Source: Stenotrophomonas sp. SAU14A_NAIMI4_8
Lineage (GTDB): Bacteria > Pseudomonadota > Gammaproteobacteria > Xanthomonadales > Xanthomonadaceae
Direction: 5' to 3'
Assembly (NCBI RefSeq): GCF_003086695.1
Contig: NZ_CP025999.1
Span: 1,839,680-1,903,679 of the forward strand
Length of the DNA stretch: 64,000 nt
In this document: in pieces, positions 9,002 to 24,067 of the stretch
Layout of the letters: each line of letters opens with the position of its first letter
Position numbering within the stretch: position 1 is the first letter of the stretch
Program-made: the position numbers and the translations under genes
Notes under the pieces: model-generated
Databases searched by the model: none
What the model was told of the DNA's origin: nothing
What the model saw: only the letters and a program-made list of their open reading frames with translations

Positions 9002-10081
9002 TCAGCCCAGCACCGCCAGCACACCCTGGTGGATCGCCAGGCCACCCAGCAGCAGCCACGCAAACAACACCAGCGCCAGCAGCAGCGGCTTCAGCCCGGC
9101 CTGTCGCAGCGCAGACACATGGGTGGTCAGGCCCAGCGCGGCCATCGCCATCGCCAGCAGCACCGTATCCAGCTGCACCAGCCCGGCCTGCAGGCCTGCC
9201 GGCAGCACATGCAGCGAATTGAAGCCCGCCACCGCCACGAATCCGAACGCAAACCACGGCACCACGATGCGCGGGGCCGTGCCTTCACCAGCCGCCTTGC
9301 CGCCGCGCGCCAGCCACAGCGACAGCGCCACCAGGAACGGCGCCAGCAGCATCACCCGCACCATCTTGGTGATCACGGCGGTATCGGCCGCGGCCTCGCT
9401 CACCGCGCGCCCGGCGGCCACCACCTGCGCCACCTCGTGCACGGTGGCACCGGTGAACAGCCCGTACTGGCGCGCGTCCATGGCCAGCCAGCCATGCGAC
9501 TGCGCCAGCGCAAACAGGGCCGGGTACAGGAACATGGCCAGCGTGCCGAACACCACCACCGTCGATACCGCCACGGTCACCTGCGCGGCGCGCCCGCGCA
9601 CCACGGGTTCGGCGGCCATCACCGCCGCCGCGCCGCAGATCGCGCTGCCGGCACCAATCAGCATCGCCGCTTCGCGCTCCATCCTGAACACGCGCACGCC
9701 CAGCCAGCAGGCCAGGCCGAAGGTGCTGGCCACCACCAGCGCATCCATCAGCACGCCGGCCACGCCCACCTGGCCAATGTCCTGGAAGGTCAGGCGCAGG
9801 CCGTACAGCACGATGCCCGCGCGCAACAGCCAGTGCTTGGAAAAGCCGACACCAGCCGCGCTGGCGGGGGCCAGCTGCGGGTACAGCGTATTGCCGACCA
9901 GGATGCCGGCGACGATGGCCACGGTCAGCGCGCTCAGGCCATGCGCCTGCAGCCACGGCAGCTCGGCCAGGTACAGCGACGCCGCCGCCAGCAGCCCCAC
10001 CAGCAGCAGGCCGGGCAGGCGCGGCTGCCAGCGCTGGCGCAGGGCGGGCAGGGACCAGGGAGACAGGGCAGGGGCGTTCAT
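9002..10081 (-). CDS. YeiH-family membrane protein (putative sulfate exporter)
   Basis: A 359-aa polytopic membrane protein of the UPF0324/YeiH family with about nine or ten helices. The family pattern is clear: GLSALTVAIVAGILVGN, RAGIVLYGLRLTFQDI, GAGSAICGAAAVMA and ATVHEVAQVVAAG. Family members are annotated as putative sulfate exporters, but transport substrates are poorly established. It is divergent from a LysR gene, as in E. coli, where yeiE lies beside yeiH; that context supports both calls. Confidence 0.88.
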   Translation of the reverse strand: MNAPALSPWSLPALRQRWQPRLPGLLLVGLLAAASLYLAELPWLQAHGLSALTVAIVAGILVGNTLYPQLAPASAAGVGFSKHWLLRAGIVLYGLRLTFQDIGQVGVAGVLMDALVVASTFGLACWLGVRVFRMEREAAMLIGAGSAICGAAAVMAAEPVVRGRAAQVTVAVSTVVVFGTLAMFLYPALFALAQSHGWLAMDARQYGLFTGATVHEVAQVVAAGRAVSEAAADTAVITKMVRVMLLAPFLVALSLWLARGGKAAGEGTAPRIVVPWFAFGFVAVAGFNSLHVLPAGLQAGLVQLDTVLLAMAMAALGLTTHVSALRQAGLKPLLLALVLFAWLLLGGLAIHQGVLAVLG

Positions 10082-10181
10082 GGCGGGCGGGTACGGAGGA
10101 GGTGCGCCCAGCCTGCGCCCGAGCGGCCTACCTGTAAAACGAATACTATTGGTAAAAACTACCTATCAAGCAGGTAATTGC
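10082..10181. promoter_or_regulatory. Divergent promoter region with dyad between yeiH-like and lysR genes
   Basis: A 100-base AT-richer gap. It holds an interrupted dyad with outer arms TACCTG (10129-10134) and CAGGTA (10171-10176) around an A/T-rich core (AATACTATTGGTAAAAACTA). LysR regulators usually bind such dyads in the divergent promoter, so this is the best candidate for the operator. Confidence 0.5.
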
Positions 10182-11099
10182 ATGCGCCTGACCCTGCGCC
10201 AGCTACAGGTCTTCGTCGCCATTGCCGACCACGGCAGCACCACGGCCGCAGGACAGGCGATCGCCCTCTCGCAATCGGCCAGCAGTGCGGCCCTGCAGGA
10301 GCTGGAAGCGCACTTCGGTACGCCGCTGTTCGACCGCATCGGCCGTCGCCTGGTGCTGAACGGGCATGGCCGCGCCCTGCTGGAACCGGCCCGCACCCTG
10401 CTGGCGAACGCCGCCGACCTGGAACGCCACCTGGCGGCAGGCGGCACACCGGGGCAGGGCGCACCGCTGCGCCTGGTGCTGGCGGCCAGCACCACCATCG
10501 GCAACTACCTGCTGCCCGCACGCATTGCGGCCTTGCTGCGGCAGACCCCGCAGGCCGAAGTCGACCTGCGCATCGACAACAGCGCCGGCGTGGTGGCCGC
10601 CGTCCAGCGGCTGGACGTGGACGCTGGTCTGATCGAAGGCCCGTGCCACGAGCGCGGCCTGCAGGTGACGCCGTGGCAGCAGGACCCGCTGGTGATCGTT
10701 GCCGCCGCAGACGCCGCCGCGTGCTGGTCGCTGGACGAACTGCGCGCCGCCCGCTGGCTGCTGCGCGAGCCGGGTTCCGGCACCCGCGAAGCGGTGGAGC
10801 AGGCCCTGCTGCCGCATCTGCACGGCTTCGCCCAGACCCTGCAGTTGGGCAATACCGAGGCGATAAAGCAGGCCGCCATTGCCGGGCTGGGCGTGGCCTG
10901 CCTGTCGCGCCACGCCGTGGAAGAGCCGCTGGCGCTGGGCCGCCTGCAGGTGCTGGACACTCCGCTACCGGCCCTGCAGCGCACCCTGTGGCTGGTACGC
11001 CACCCCGGCAAGCATTGGCTGCCGGGGTTGCAGGCGTTGCTGGGGGATGCAACCCTGCCACCGCGTATTGGCAACCCGAACGGATCATGCGAGCGATAG
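10182..11099 (+). CDS. LysR-family regulator, YeiE-like
   Basis: A 305-aa LysR-type transcription factor. The N-terminal winged helix is at residues 1-60 (MRLTLRQLQVFVAIADHGST, ASSAALQELEAHFGTPLFDR) and the periplasmic-binding-like effector domain follows (PLRLVLAASTTIGNYLLPARI, GLGVACLSRHAVEEPL). The helix-turn-helix and domain spacing resemble YeiE and CysL/CbbR-type members, which respond to sulfur or carbon metabolites. It is divergent from a yeiH homologue, its likely target. Its 3' end overlaps the next small gene by 13 bases. Confidence 0.88.
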   Translation: MRLTLRQLQVFVAIADHGSTTAAGQAIALSQSASSAALQELEAHFGTPLFDRIGRRLVLNGHGRALLEPARTLLANAADLERHLAAGGTPGQGAPLRLVLAASTTIGNYLLPARIAALLRQTPQAEVDLRIDNSAGVVAAVQRLDVDAGLIEGPCHERGLQVTPWQQDPLVIVAAADAAACWSLDELRAARWLLREPGSGTREAVEQALLPHLHGFAQTLQLGNTEAIKQAAIAGLGVACLSRHAVEEPLALGRLQVLDTPLPALQRTLWLVRHPGKHWLPGLQALLGDATLPPRIGNPNGSCER

Positions 11100-11464
11100 A
11101 GAGACTCAGCCGCGACCTGGGCCTGCCACCCGCTGACAGCCATAGCCAGGACTGGGCCTACGAACTGCCCGACCCGTATCGGACCGACGCCTGGCTGGAC
11201 CGGTACATGGCGGCATATCACGACAGCGGCTATCCCCCTGACGTCAGGCATGCGCTGATGACCCTGGCCCTGGATGTAAGCAATGATCTGCTTGGCGCGG
11301 GTGCCAGGCCGGATGATCGCAGCATTGCCGCCGTACTCGCTGCGCTGCGTCAGGATCGTCACGAGCACCACGCCCTGATCGAGTACTGGGCGCTGGAGGG
11401 GGAGCCATTCGACGACTGCTTTGCCCTGACCCCTGAGGTCAGAAAGATCAAGGCTGCACGCTGA
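11087..11464 (+). CDS. Hypothetical protein, 125 aa
   Basis: A small soluble protein I do not recognise. It is acidic with a helical look (AIERLSRDLGLPPADS, WLDRYMAAYHDSGYP, ALMTLALDVSNDLL, HHALIEYWALEGEPFDDCF) and has no signal peptide or membrane segment. It begins inside the end of the lysR gene in another frame, which suggests translational coupling. Codon use is similar to its neighbours. Internal methionines could also serve as starts. Confidence 0.6.
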   Translation: MRAIERLSRDLGLPPADSHSQDWAYELPDPYRTDAWLDRYMAAYHDSGYPPDVRHALMTLALDVSNDLLGAGARPDDRSIAAVLAALRQDRHEHHALIEYWALEGEPFDDCFALTPEVRKIKAAR

Positions 11465-11504
11465 GCCCCGCCCCGACCGAGCGCCGGAAGCTGCCGGAGC
11501 CGGG

Positions 11505-11597
11505 GCGGTAGCGTCGACCGTTGGTCGACTATCGCGGGCAGCGCGGGCGTCAGAGAGCAGTCGACTGACAGTCGACGCTACCCGTCGACGCTACCCG
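11505..11597. repeat. SMAG-type palindromes (GTAGCGTCGAC)
   Basis: A GGTAGCGTCGACCGTTGGTCGACTA arm and facing CAGTCGACGCTACC arms, the last partly duplicated (CCGTCGACGCTACC). This is a fourth sequence variant of the GTAG palindrome in the window. It lies between the hypothetical gene and uup and may end transcription of the former. Confidence 0.8.
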
Positions 11598-11638
11598 CCG
11601 AGATTCCGGCTGACCTCCCCAACCCTTACACTATGGGG

Positions 11639-13522
<1,884 letters not shown>

Positions 13523-13534
13523 TCGCGCGGCATG

Positions 13535-13712
13535 CGGTAGCGCGGGGCCATGCCCCGCGAGCGCGCAGCGCGGCGCATCGGGTGATCCGCCGGGCATGGC
13601 CCGGCGCTACCGGAAGGCGGACGGCGCAATGTGTGCGGACCAAGGTCCGCACCTACCAGAGCCGGCGGCCGGCGCCGATGCCCGGTAGATCCACGCCATG
13701 CGTGGATGGCGG
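13535..13712. repeat. Cluster of three SMAG-type palindromes
   Basis: In order: GGTAGCGCGGGGCCATGCCCCGCG paired with CGCCGGGCATGGCCCGGCGCTACC; a TGTGCGGACCAAGGTCCGCACCTACC element; and GGTAGATCCACGCCATGCGTGG. Three sequence families meet in one convergent gap between uup and the cytochrome gene, which is a natural place for terminators. Confidence 0.82.
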
Positions 13713-13714
13713 GG

Positions 13715-14176
13715 TCATTTCACCCCGTGCAGATCCCGCAGCTGGCTGGTCCGGCTGCCGAAGTACGCTGCCAGATCCGCAATGTCCTGGTCGCTCAGGT
13801 CTTTGGCCTGCGGCGTCATCAGCGCATGTTCGCGGTCACCGGCGCGGTAGGCCTGCAGCGCATGGGCCAGGTAATCGCCGTACTGGCCGCCCAGCTTGGG
13901 GTAGGTCGGGTCGATCGGCGCGTTGCCGTCGGCACCATGGCAATCGATGCAGCTCTGGTTGGTGGCCTTGCCCTTCACCTTCGCGCGGGCTTCGCCGGCG
14001 GCTTCGCGCCCGGCCGGCAGGCCGGCCGACGATGACGAGCCGTGCTCGCCACTGGCATGGCCAGGGTCGGCGGCGGATTTCTCGCTGTTTTCCACCTGCG
14101 ACTGCGAACAGGCGGCCAGCAGCAGGGCGACGGACAGGGCGATGGCGTGACGCACGGGATGCGCGGCTTTCGACAT
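13715..14176 (-). CDS. Cytochrome c (class I), lipoprotein
   Basis: A 153-aa exported c-type cytochrome. The N-terminus is a lipoprotein signal (ALSVALLLAAC), followed by a Ser/Gly-rich linker, the haem site CIDCH near residue 75 and the distal methionine in HALMTPQAKDLS. The spacing resembles cytochromes c4/c5, which carry electrons from the bc1 complex to terminal oxidases. It lies nine bases downstream of another c-type cytochrome, forming a two-gene unit. The electron partner cannot be told from sequence. Confidence 0.87.
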   Translation of the reverse strand: MSKAAHPVRHAIALSVALLLAACSQSQVENSEKSAADPGHASGEHGSSSSAGLPAGREAAGEARAKVKGKATNQSCIDCHGADGNAPIDPTYPKLGGQYGDYLAHALQAYRAGDREHALMTPQAKDLSDQDIADLAAYFGSRTSQLRDLHGVK

Positions 14177-14185
14177 GGGCGGGCC

Positions 14186-14581
14186 TTACTTGACGGTGGA
14201 CAGGTAAACAGCGAGATCGGCGATCTCCTGTTCGCTGAAGCTCATCGACTGCGCCTGCATCGTCGGATGCCGGCGCTTGCCTTGGCGGTACTCGGTCAGG
14301 GCCTGGGTCAGGTACTGCTGGCTCTGGCCACCGATCTTGGGCACCCGGTAACTGGGGTAGGCGTTCTTGTAACCGGTGATGCCATGGCACCCCTGGCAGG
14401 TGTAGGCCAGCACCCGGCCATTGTCGAAGTTGCCGCTGGGCGCGGCAGGCGCCGGCGTGGCGGCAGGTGCCGGGGCCGGTGCGGGTGTGGCAGGTGCAGA
14501 AGCAGGAGCGGGCTGTGCGGCGGCCCCAAGGGGCAGGAGGACGGCCAGAGCGAGACAAGCGGCGAGCGGCTGCGGGCGCAT
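14186..14581 (-). CDS. Cytochrome c (class I), periplasmic
   Basis: A 131-aa c-type cytochrome with a cleavable signal peptide (LALAVLLPLGAAAQ), an Ala/Pro linker of about 25 residues, the haem motif CQGCH near residue 60 and the methionine ligand in HPTMQAQSMSFSEQE. It closely resembles the following gene in fold and ligand spacing, suggesting an old duplication. The open frame continues upstream, but the chosen ATG is the one that begins the signal peptide. It is divergent from the RND operon. Confidence 0.86.
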   Translation of the reverse strand: MRPQPLAACLALAVLLPLGAAAQPAPASAPATPAPAPAPAATPAPAAPSGNFDNGRVLAYTCQGCHGITGYKNAYPSYRVPKIGGQSQQYLTQALTEYRQGKRRHPTMQAQSMSFSEQEIADLAVYLSTVK

Positions 14582-14798
14582 GATGTCGTTTCCGGGATTC
14601 GGGTCTGGTCGTTCCGGCGTGGGGTACGGAACGGTCCCGAGTATAGCCGCAGGTTTCATCTAGCTGAAATGGGGGCGGTCCGACCAGCGGCGTGAAGGCA
14701 CCATGACCTTTGGGATATGGTGTGGCCGTGAAGTGGTGCATTACTTTGGTAGCACACCTGTCCACACCCCCGTCCACGCATCTTCCAGGGACCTGACG
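14582..14798. promoter_or_regulatory. Divergent promoter region of the cytochrome pair and the RND operon
   Basis: A 217-base gap between divergent starts. I see TTTGGGATATGGTGTGG and an A/T-richer patch near 14735-14755, but no dyad clear enough to call an operator, and no local regulator gene. CCAGGGA before 14799 is the ribosome site of the adaptor gene. Confidence 0.45.
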
Positions 14799-15952
14799 AT
14801 GTCGTACTCCATCTTGCTGCCGGGCCGCCGCAGCGCAACTTGTGCTGCCGCGCTGCTGCTCACCACCTCCGTGCTGCTGAGCGGTTGCGCCGCCGGGCCC
14901 AACGCCGAGGCCAAGGCCGAAACCAAGGACGAGAAGAAGGTCGATGCGGTACCGGTGGAAGTGGCCGTGGCCAGCCATCGCGCCGTGGCCGCCAGCTACA
15001 CCGGCACGGCCGCGCTGGAACCGCGCGCCGAATCGCAGGTGGTAGCCAAGACCTCCGGCGTGGCGCTGGCGGTGCTGGTGGAAGAGGGCCAGCGGGTTTC
15101 CGCCGGCCAGCCGCTGGTGCGCCTGGACCCCGATCGCGCACGCCTGGCCGTGGCGCAGAGCGAAGCGCAGCTGCGCAAGCTGGAAAACAACTACCAGCGC
15201 GCCCAGAAGCTGGTGGGCCAGCAGATGGTCAGCGCCGCCGACGTGGACCAGCTGCGCTACGACCTGGAAAACATGCGCGCCCAGTACCGCCTGGCCACGC
15301 TGGAACTGTCCTACACCACGGTGGTGGCGCCGATCTCCGGCGTCATCGCCTCGCGCTCGATCAAGACCGGCAACTTCGTACAGATCAACACGCCCATCTT
15401 CCGCATCGTCGACAACTCGCGGCTGGAGGCCACGCTGAACGTGCCCGAGCGCGAACTGGCCACCCTGCGTGCCGGCCAGCCGGTCACGCTGTCGGCCGAC
15501 GCGCTGCCGGGGCAGAGCTTCACCGGCACGGTGGACCGCATCGCGCCGGTGGTCGATTCGGGCAGCGGCACCTTCCGCGTGGTCAGTGCCTTCGATGGCG
15601 CCGCGCACGCCTTGCAGCCGGGCATGTTCGGCCGCATCCGCATCGACTACGACCAGCGCGCCGACGCACTGGTGGTGCCGCGCCTGTCGCTGCTGGACGA
15701 TGGCGAACCGGCAGTGTTCCGCGTGCGCGCCGGCAAGGTCGCCCGCGTACCGGTGAAGCTGGGCTATGCCGAAGGCCCGTGGGTGGAGATCCGCGAAGGC
15801 CTGGCCGCCGGTGACCAGGTGGTCACGGCCGGCAAGGTGGCACTGCGCGATGGCACGGCGGTGCAGGTCATCGCCGATCCCAACGCCAAGGCCAAGGCCA
15901 AGCCGGCCACGGTGGCCGCGGCCAAGCCCGCAGACAAGGCCGGGAGCCAGCA

Positions 15953-15956
<4 letters not shown>
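14799..15956 (+). CDS. RND efflux periplasmic adaptor (HlyD/MFP family), lipoprotein
   Basis: A 385-aa membrane-fusion protein that links an inner-membrane RND pump to an outer-membrane channel. It has a lipobox (LLSGC, residues about 24-28), a barrel-sandwich hybrid (LVEEGQRVSAGQPLVRLDPD), a short helical hairpin (residues about 115-165), the second lipoyl half (VVAPISGVIASRSIKTGNFV) and the beta-barrel. A charged, Ala-rich tail (AKAKAKPATVAAAKPADKAG) follows. Its stop overlaps the pump gene start (ATGA). Substrate is unknown. Confidence 0.92.
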
Positions 15957-19467
<3,511 letters not shown>

Positions 19468-19471
<4 letters not shown>

Positions 19472-22400
19472 GCGTTGCCGAGTTTTCCATCCGTCGCCCG
19501 GTCACCACCATCATGTGTTTCGTGTCGCTGGTGGTGGTCGGCCTGATCGCCTCGTTCCGGCTGCCGCTGGAAGCGCTGCCGGACATCTCCGCGCCGTTCC
19601 TGTTCGTGCAGATTCCCTATACCGGCTCCACGCCGGAAGAGGTGGAGCGCACCATCATCCGGCCGGTGGAGGAATCCCTGGCCACCATGACCGGCATCAA
19701 GCGGATGCGCTCGTCGGCCACCGCCGAGGCGGCGTCGATCTTCATCGAGTTCAGCGATTGGGACCGCGACATCGCCATTGCCGCGTCCGATGCGCGCGAA
19801 CGCATCGATGCGATCCGCAGCGACCTGCCCGACGACCTGCAACGCTACAACGTGTTCAAGTGGTCCAGCAGCGACCAGCCGGTGCTGAAGGTGCGCCTGG
19901 CCAGCACCACCGACCTGACCACTGCGTATGACATGCTGGACCGCGAGTTCAAGCGGCGCATCGAACGCATTCCCGGCGTGGCCCGCGTGGACATCACCGG
20001 CGCGCCGCCGAACGAGGTCGAGATCGCCATCGACCCGAACCGGCTGAACGCCCACGGCCTGAGCATCAACGAACTGAGCGAGCGCCTGCGCACGCTGAAC
20101 TTCTCGATCTCGGCCGGGCAGATCGACGACAACGGCCAGCGCGTGCGCGTGCAGCCGGTGGGCGAGATCACCGACCTGCAGGAAATGCGCGACCTGGTGA
20201 TCAATGCGACCGGCCTGCGCCTGGGCGATATCGCCGATGTGCGCCTGAAGCCGGCGCGCATGAACTACGGCCGCCGGCTGGACGGCAACCCGGCGGTGGG
20301 CCTGGACATCTACAAGGAGCGCAGTGCGAACCTGGTGGAAGTCTCGCGCGCGGCGCTGGCCGAAGTGGAAGCGATCCGCGCGCAGGATTCCATGCGCGAT
20401 GTGCAGATCAAGGTGATCGACAACCAGGGCAAGGCGGTCACGTCTTCGCTGCTGGAACTGGCCGAAGCCGGTGCAGTCGGCCTGATCCTGTCGGTCACCG
20501 TGCTGTTCTTCTTTCTGCGCCACTGGCCGTCCACGCTGATGGTCACCCTGGCCATTCCGATCTGTTTCACCATCACCCTGGGCTTCATGTACTTCGCCGG
20601 GGTCACCCTGAACATCCTGACGATGATGGGCCTGCTGCTGGCGGTGGGCATGCTGGTGGACAACGCCGTGGTGGTGGTGGAAAGCATCTACCAGGAACGC
20701 GAGCGCATGCCCGGGCAGCCGCGGCTGGCCTCGATCATCGGCACCCGCAACGTGGCCATCGCGCTCAGCGCCGGCACCCTGTGCCACTGCATCGTGTTCG
20801 TGCCCAACCTGTTTGGTGAAACCAACAACATCAGCATCTTCATGGCGCAGATCGCGATCACCATCTCGGTCTCGCTGCTGGCCTCGTGGCTGGTGGCCGT
20901 CAGCCTGATTCCCATGCTGTCAGCGCGCATGGCCACGCCCAAGCTGGTGCATTCGCAGACCGGCGTGATCGCGCGCCTGCAGCACCGTTACGCGCAGCTG
21001 CTGGACTGGTCGCTGCGCCACCGTGGCTGGAGCCTGCTGGGCATCGTGCTGGTGGTGCTGGTCAGCCTGGTGCCGATGAAGCTGACCAAGGTGGACATGT
21101 TTGGCGGCGAAGGTGGCAAGGACATCTTCATCGGCTACATGTGGAAGGGCGCCTACACCTACCGGCAGATGTCCGAGGAAGTGGGGCGCGTGGAAGCGTG
21201 GATCGAAGAGAACCGCGAGCGCCTGCACGTGCAGCAGGTGTATTCCTGGTACAGCGAACAGGAAGGCAGCTCCACCGTGGTCACCCTGGACGAGAAGCAC
21301 GCCAACGACATCAAGGCGCTGCAGGAGGAAATCCGCAAGGGCCTGCCCAAATCCGCGCGTACCGATTACTTCGTCGGCAACCAGGGCGGCGATGGCGGCG
21401 GCGGTGGCAACCAGGGCGTGCAGGTTCAGCTGGTGGGCGATTCCAGCACCCTGCTGCAGGAGATCGGCCAGGAAGTGCTGCCGTTGTTGGCACAGCGCAG
21501 CGAGCTGCGCGACGTGCGCATCGACAACGGCGAAAAGGGCGGCGAGCTGAAGGTGCACGTCGACCGCGAACGTGCCGCGGCCTTCGGCTTCAACGCCGAA
21601 CAGGTGGCCAGCTTCGTCGGCCTGGCCCTGCGTGGCGCCCCCATGCGCGAGTTCCGCCGTGGCGACAACGAAGTGCCGGTCTGGGTGCGTTTCGCTGGTG
21701 CCGAACAGAGCAGCCCGGAAGACCTGGCCGGCTTCAGCGTGCGCACCGGCGATGGCCGCAGCGTGCCGCTGCTGAGCCTGGTCAGCGTGGACGTGGGTTC
21801 GTCGGCCACCCAGATCGGCCGCACCAACCGCCAGACCACGCTCACCATCAAGGCCAACCTGGCCGAGAAGATCACCGCACCCGATGGCCGCAAGGCGATC
21901 GAGGCCGTGCTCAAGCCGATGAACTTCCCGGCCGGCTATGGCTACAGCTTCGACGGTGGCGACTACGGCAACGACGATGAAGCCATGCAGCAGATGGTGT
22001 TCAACCTGCTCATCGCACTGGTCATGATCTACGTGGTGATGGCTGCGGTGTTCGAATCACTGCTGTTCCCGGCGGCGATCATGAGCGGCGTGCTGTTCTC
22101 GATCTTCGGCGTGTTCTGGCTGTTCTGGATCACCGGCACCTCGTTCGGCATCATGTCCTTCATCGGCATCCTGGTGCTGATGGGCGTGGTTGTGAACAAC
22201 GGTATCGTGATGATCGAGCACATCAACAATCTGCGGCGTGGCGGCATGGGCCGCACCCAGGCGTTGGTGGAGGGCTCACGCGAGCGCCTGCGCCCGATCA
22301 TGATGACCATGGGCACGGCGATCCTGGCAATGGTGCCGATCTCGCTGACCAACACGCAGATGTTCGGCGATGGCCCGGAATACGCCCCGATGGCGCGCGC

Positions 22401-22548
22401 GATTGCCGGCGGCCTGGCGTTCTCCACCGTGGTCAGCCTGCTGTTCCTGCCCACGATCTACGCCCTGCTGGACGACCTGCGAAACGCCGCCGTACGCCTG
22501 ATCCGCCGCGCCCGCGGCCTCGACAATACCGCGGCCACCGCTGCGTAG
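19468..22548 (+). CDS. RND efflux permease, second of two
   Basis: A 1026-aa RND permease of normal length. It differs from the preceding pump in its relay: GMLVDNAVVVVES has Asp-Asn where the first has Asp-Asp, and the lysine position reads VVVNNGIVMIE. This pattern is seen in the SwrC-like branch of the family. A glycine run (GGDGGGGGNQG) near residue 645 breaks the second porter half. Two permeases behind one adaptor recall MdtABC, where both form a mixed trimer; whether these two do so is unknown. Confidence 0.93.
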
Positions 22549-22570
22549 CGTCGAGCTGGCTCGACTACCG
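22548..22570. repeat. Short SMAG-type palindrome after the RND operon
   Basis: GTAGCGTCGAGCTGGCTCGACTA starts immediately at the stop codon of the second permease gene. It belongs to the GTAGCGTCGAC variant. Confidence 0.7.
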
Positions 22571-22600
22571 CCAATGGCGGCAACACCGTGTGTAGTGGTG

Positions 22601-22640
22601 GGGGGAGACCGGTCGTAGTGGGGCGGTCTCCCCCTTTTTT
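22601..22640 (+). terminator. Rho-independent terminator of the RND operon
   Basis: A perfect 11-bp stem (GGGGGAGACCG / CGGTCTCCCCC) with a 12-base loop is followed by six T residues, 50 bases after the last RND gene. Confidence 0.9.
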
Positions 22641-22830
22641 CGCAGGGCATGGCCCAGCGCTACCCATCACCGCAAGGCAGTAGCGCCGGGCCATGCCCGG
22701 CGGCGGCTATCAACACCGGAAGCGCGGCACAAAAAAGGCCACGCGATGCGTGGCCGTTTTCGCTCTGGAATGATGTGCCAACCAAGGTTGGCACCTACCA
22801 GTAGAACCGGGCATGGCCCGGCGGGGCGCT
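22641..22830. repeat. SMAG palindromes and a bidirectional terminator
   Basis: GGGCATGGCCCAGCGCTACC faces GTAGCGCCGGGCCATGCCCGGCG (22645-22700). Then comes a perfect 8-bp hairpin GGCCACGC/GCGTGGCC flanked by A6 and T4 (22731-22760), which on the minus strand is a good terminator for the TraB gene. A GTGCCAACCAAGGTTGGCACCTAC element and a GGGCATGGCCCGG half follow. Confidence 0.83.
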
Positions 22831-22834
22831 GGAA

Positions 22835-24067
22835 TCAACCCGCGACTTTGCCCCACACCCGGCCGGCGGTCAGCCACAGGCCCAGCATGCTGCCCAGGTT
22901 GGTCAGCATGAAGGTCAGCACCACCCGGGTGACCCGGTTGCGGTACCAGCCCTTCAGGCTCTGCGCGTCGTCGCGCAGCTTCAGGAAATCCTCGTACGCC
23001 GGCTTGCGCAGGCGCGCTTCCACCAGCGCCGAGAACGCGCCGGTGGGAATGCTCAGGCGGAACGGCTTGAACGGTGCCACCACGATCGCGGTCAGGATGC
23101 TCAACGGGTGGCTGCCGGCCAGCAGGCAGCCCAGGCCGGCCAGGCCGCCGGTGTACATCGCCCAGGTCGCCAGCAGTTCGGTGCCCACGCCCAGCCCGCC
23201 GCGGTAGAAGCCCACGCCGATGCCGGTCACCACGATGGCCAGGATCGCCAGGGTGAACCAGGGAATGTTGCGCTTCTTCGGCACTGCTTCCAGCTCGGCA
23301 CGCAGCGCTGCCGGGGCGTCGTTGTCGGTTTCCAGGTAGCGCGCCAGGCCGGCCAGGTGGCCGGCGCCGACCACGGCCAGCACCTCGCGCTGCAGCGGGC
23401 TGTGTTCCTCGCGCAGGCGGGTGGCCATGTAGCGGTCGCGCTCGCCGATGATGGTTTCGTACAGCGCCGGGCTTTCGCTGGCGAACTCGCCAAAGCTCGA
23501 TTCCAGCATGTCGCCCTGCTTCAGCTTCTCGATCTCGTTCTCGCCCACTTCTTCGGACGAGAACAGACCGGCGCCGAGCCCGGCCACCAGCTTCAGCTTG
23601 CCGAAGAAGCCCAGGCGCTGCGAGGCGCGGCGGAAGGTCAGGCCCACTTCGCGGTCGATCAGGTGTACCGGCAGGTTGCGCTCGCGCGCCAGGTCCACCG
23701 CACGCTTCAGCTCGGCGCCGGGCTCGATGCCCAGCTGCTCGGCCAGGCGGCGCTGGTAGGCCGACAAGGCCAGGTTGGCGGCGAACAGGGCCACGCGGCC
23801 CTTGCGGATCACTTCCACCAGGTCCAGCTTGGCCAGCGTGTCCGGATCGCTCAGTGCCTGCAGGCGCTGCGGGTCCAGTTCCACCGCCACCGCATCGAAG
23901 CGGCCGCTGTCGATGGCCTTTTCCACGGTCTCCACGCTGGCGTGGGAAACGTGGGCGGTGCCCAGCAGGGTGTAGCGCACGCCGTCGCGCTCGACAACGC
24001 GCACCGGCTGGCCGGCGAACAGATCGTCGCCGGTTTCGGGAAGGGTTTCAGTCATGGGGTCATTCAT
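22835..24067 (-). CDS. TraB/PrgY family membrane protein
   Basis: A 410-aa protein with an N-terminal TraB domain (LLGTAHVSHASVETVEKAI, VAVELDPQRLQAL, VVGAGHLAGLARYL) and about four membrane helices in the C-terminal 150 residues. The family was first described in enterococcal pheromone-plasmid control (TraB/PrgY), and the fold is related to Tiki-type metalloproteases. The paired GTAH and GAGH motifs that may bind metal are present. Its role in proteobacteria is unknown. The start ATG overlaps the stop region of the acetyltransferase gene, so the two are probably coupled; a second ATG is four codons in. Confidence 0.85.
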   Translation of the reverse strand: MNDPMTETLPETGDDLFAGQPVRVVERDGVRYTLLGTAHVSHASVETVEKAIDSGRFDAVAVELDPQRLQALSDPDTLAKLDLVEVIRKGRVALFAANLALSAYQRRLAEQLGIEPGAELKRAVDLARERNLPVHLIDREVGLTFRRASQRLGFFGKLKLVAGLGAGLFSSEEVGENEIEKLKQGDMLESSFGEFASESPALYETIIGERDRYMATRLREEHSPLQREVLAVVGAGHLAGLARYLETDNDAPAALRAELEAVPKKRNIPWFTLAILAIVVTGIGVGFYRGGLGVGTELLATWAMYTGGLAGLGCLLAGSHPLSILTAIVVAPFKPFRLSIPTGAFSALVEARLRKPAYEDFLKLRDDAQSLKGWYRNRVTRVVLTFMLTNLGSMLGLWLTAGRVWGKVAG

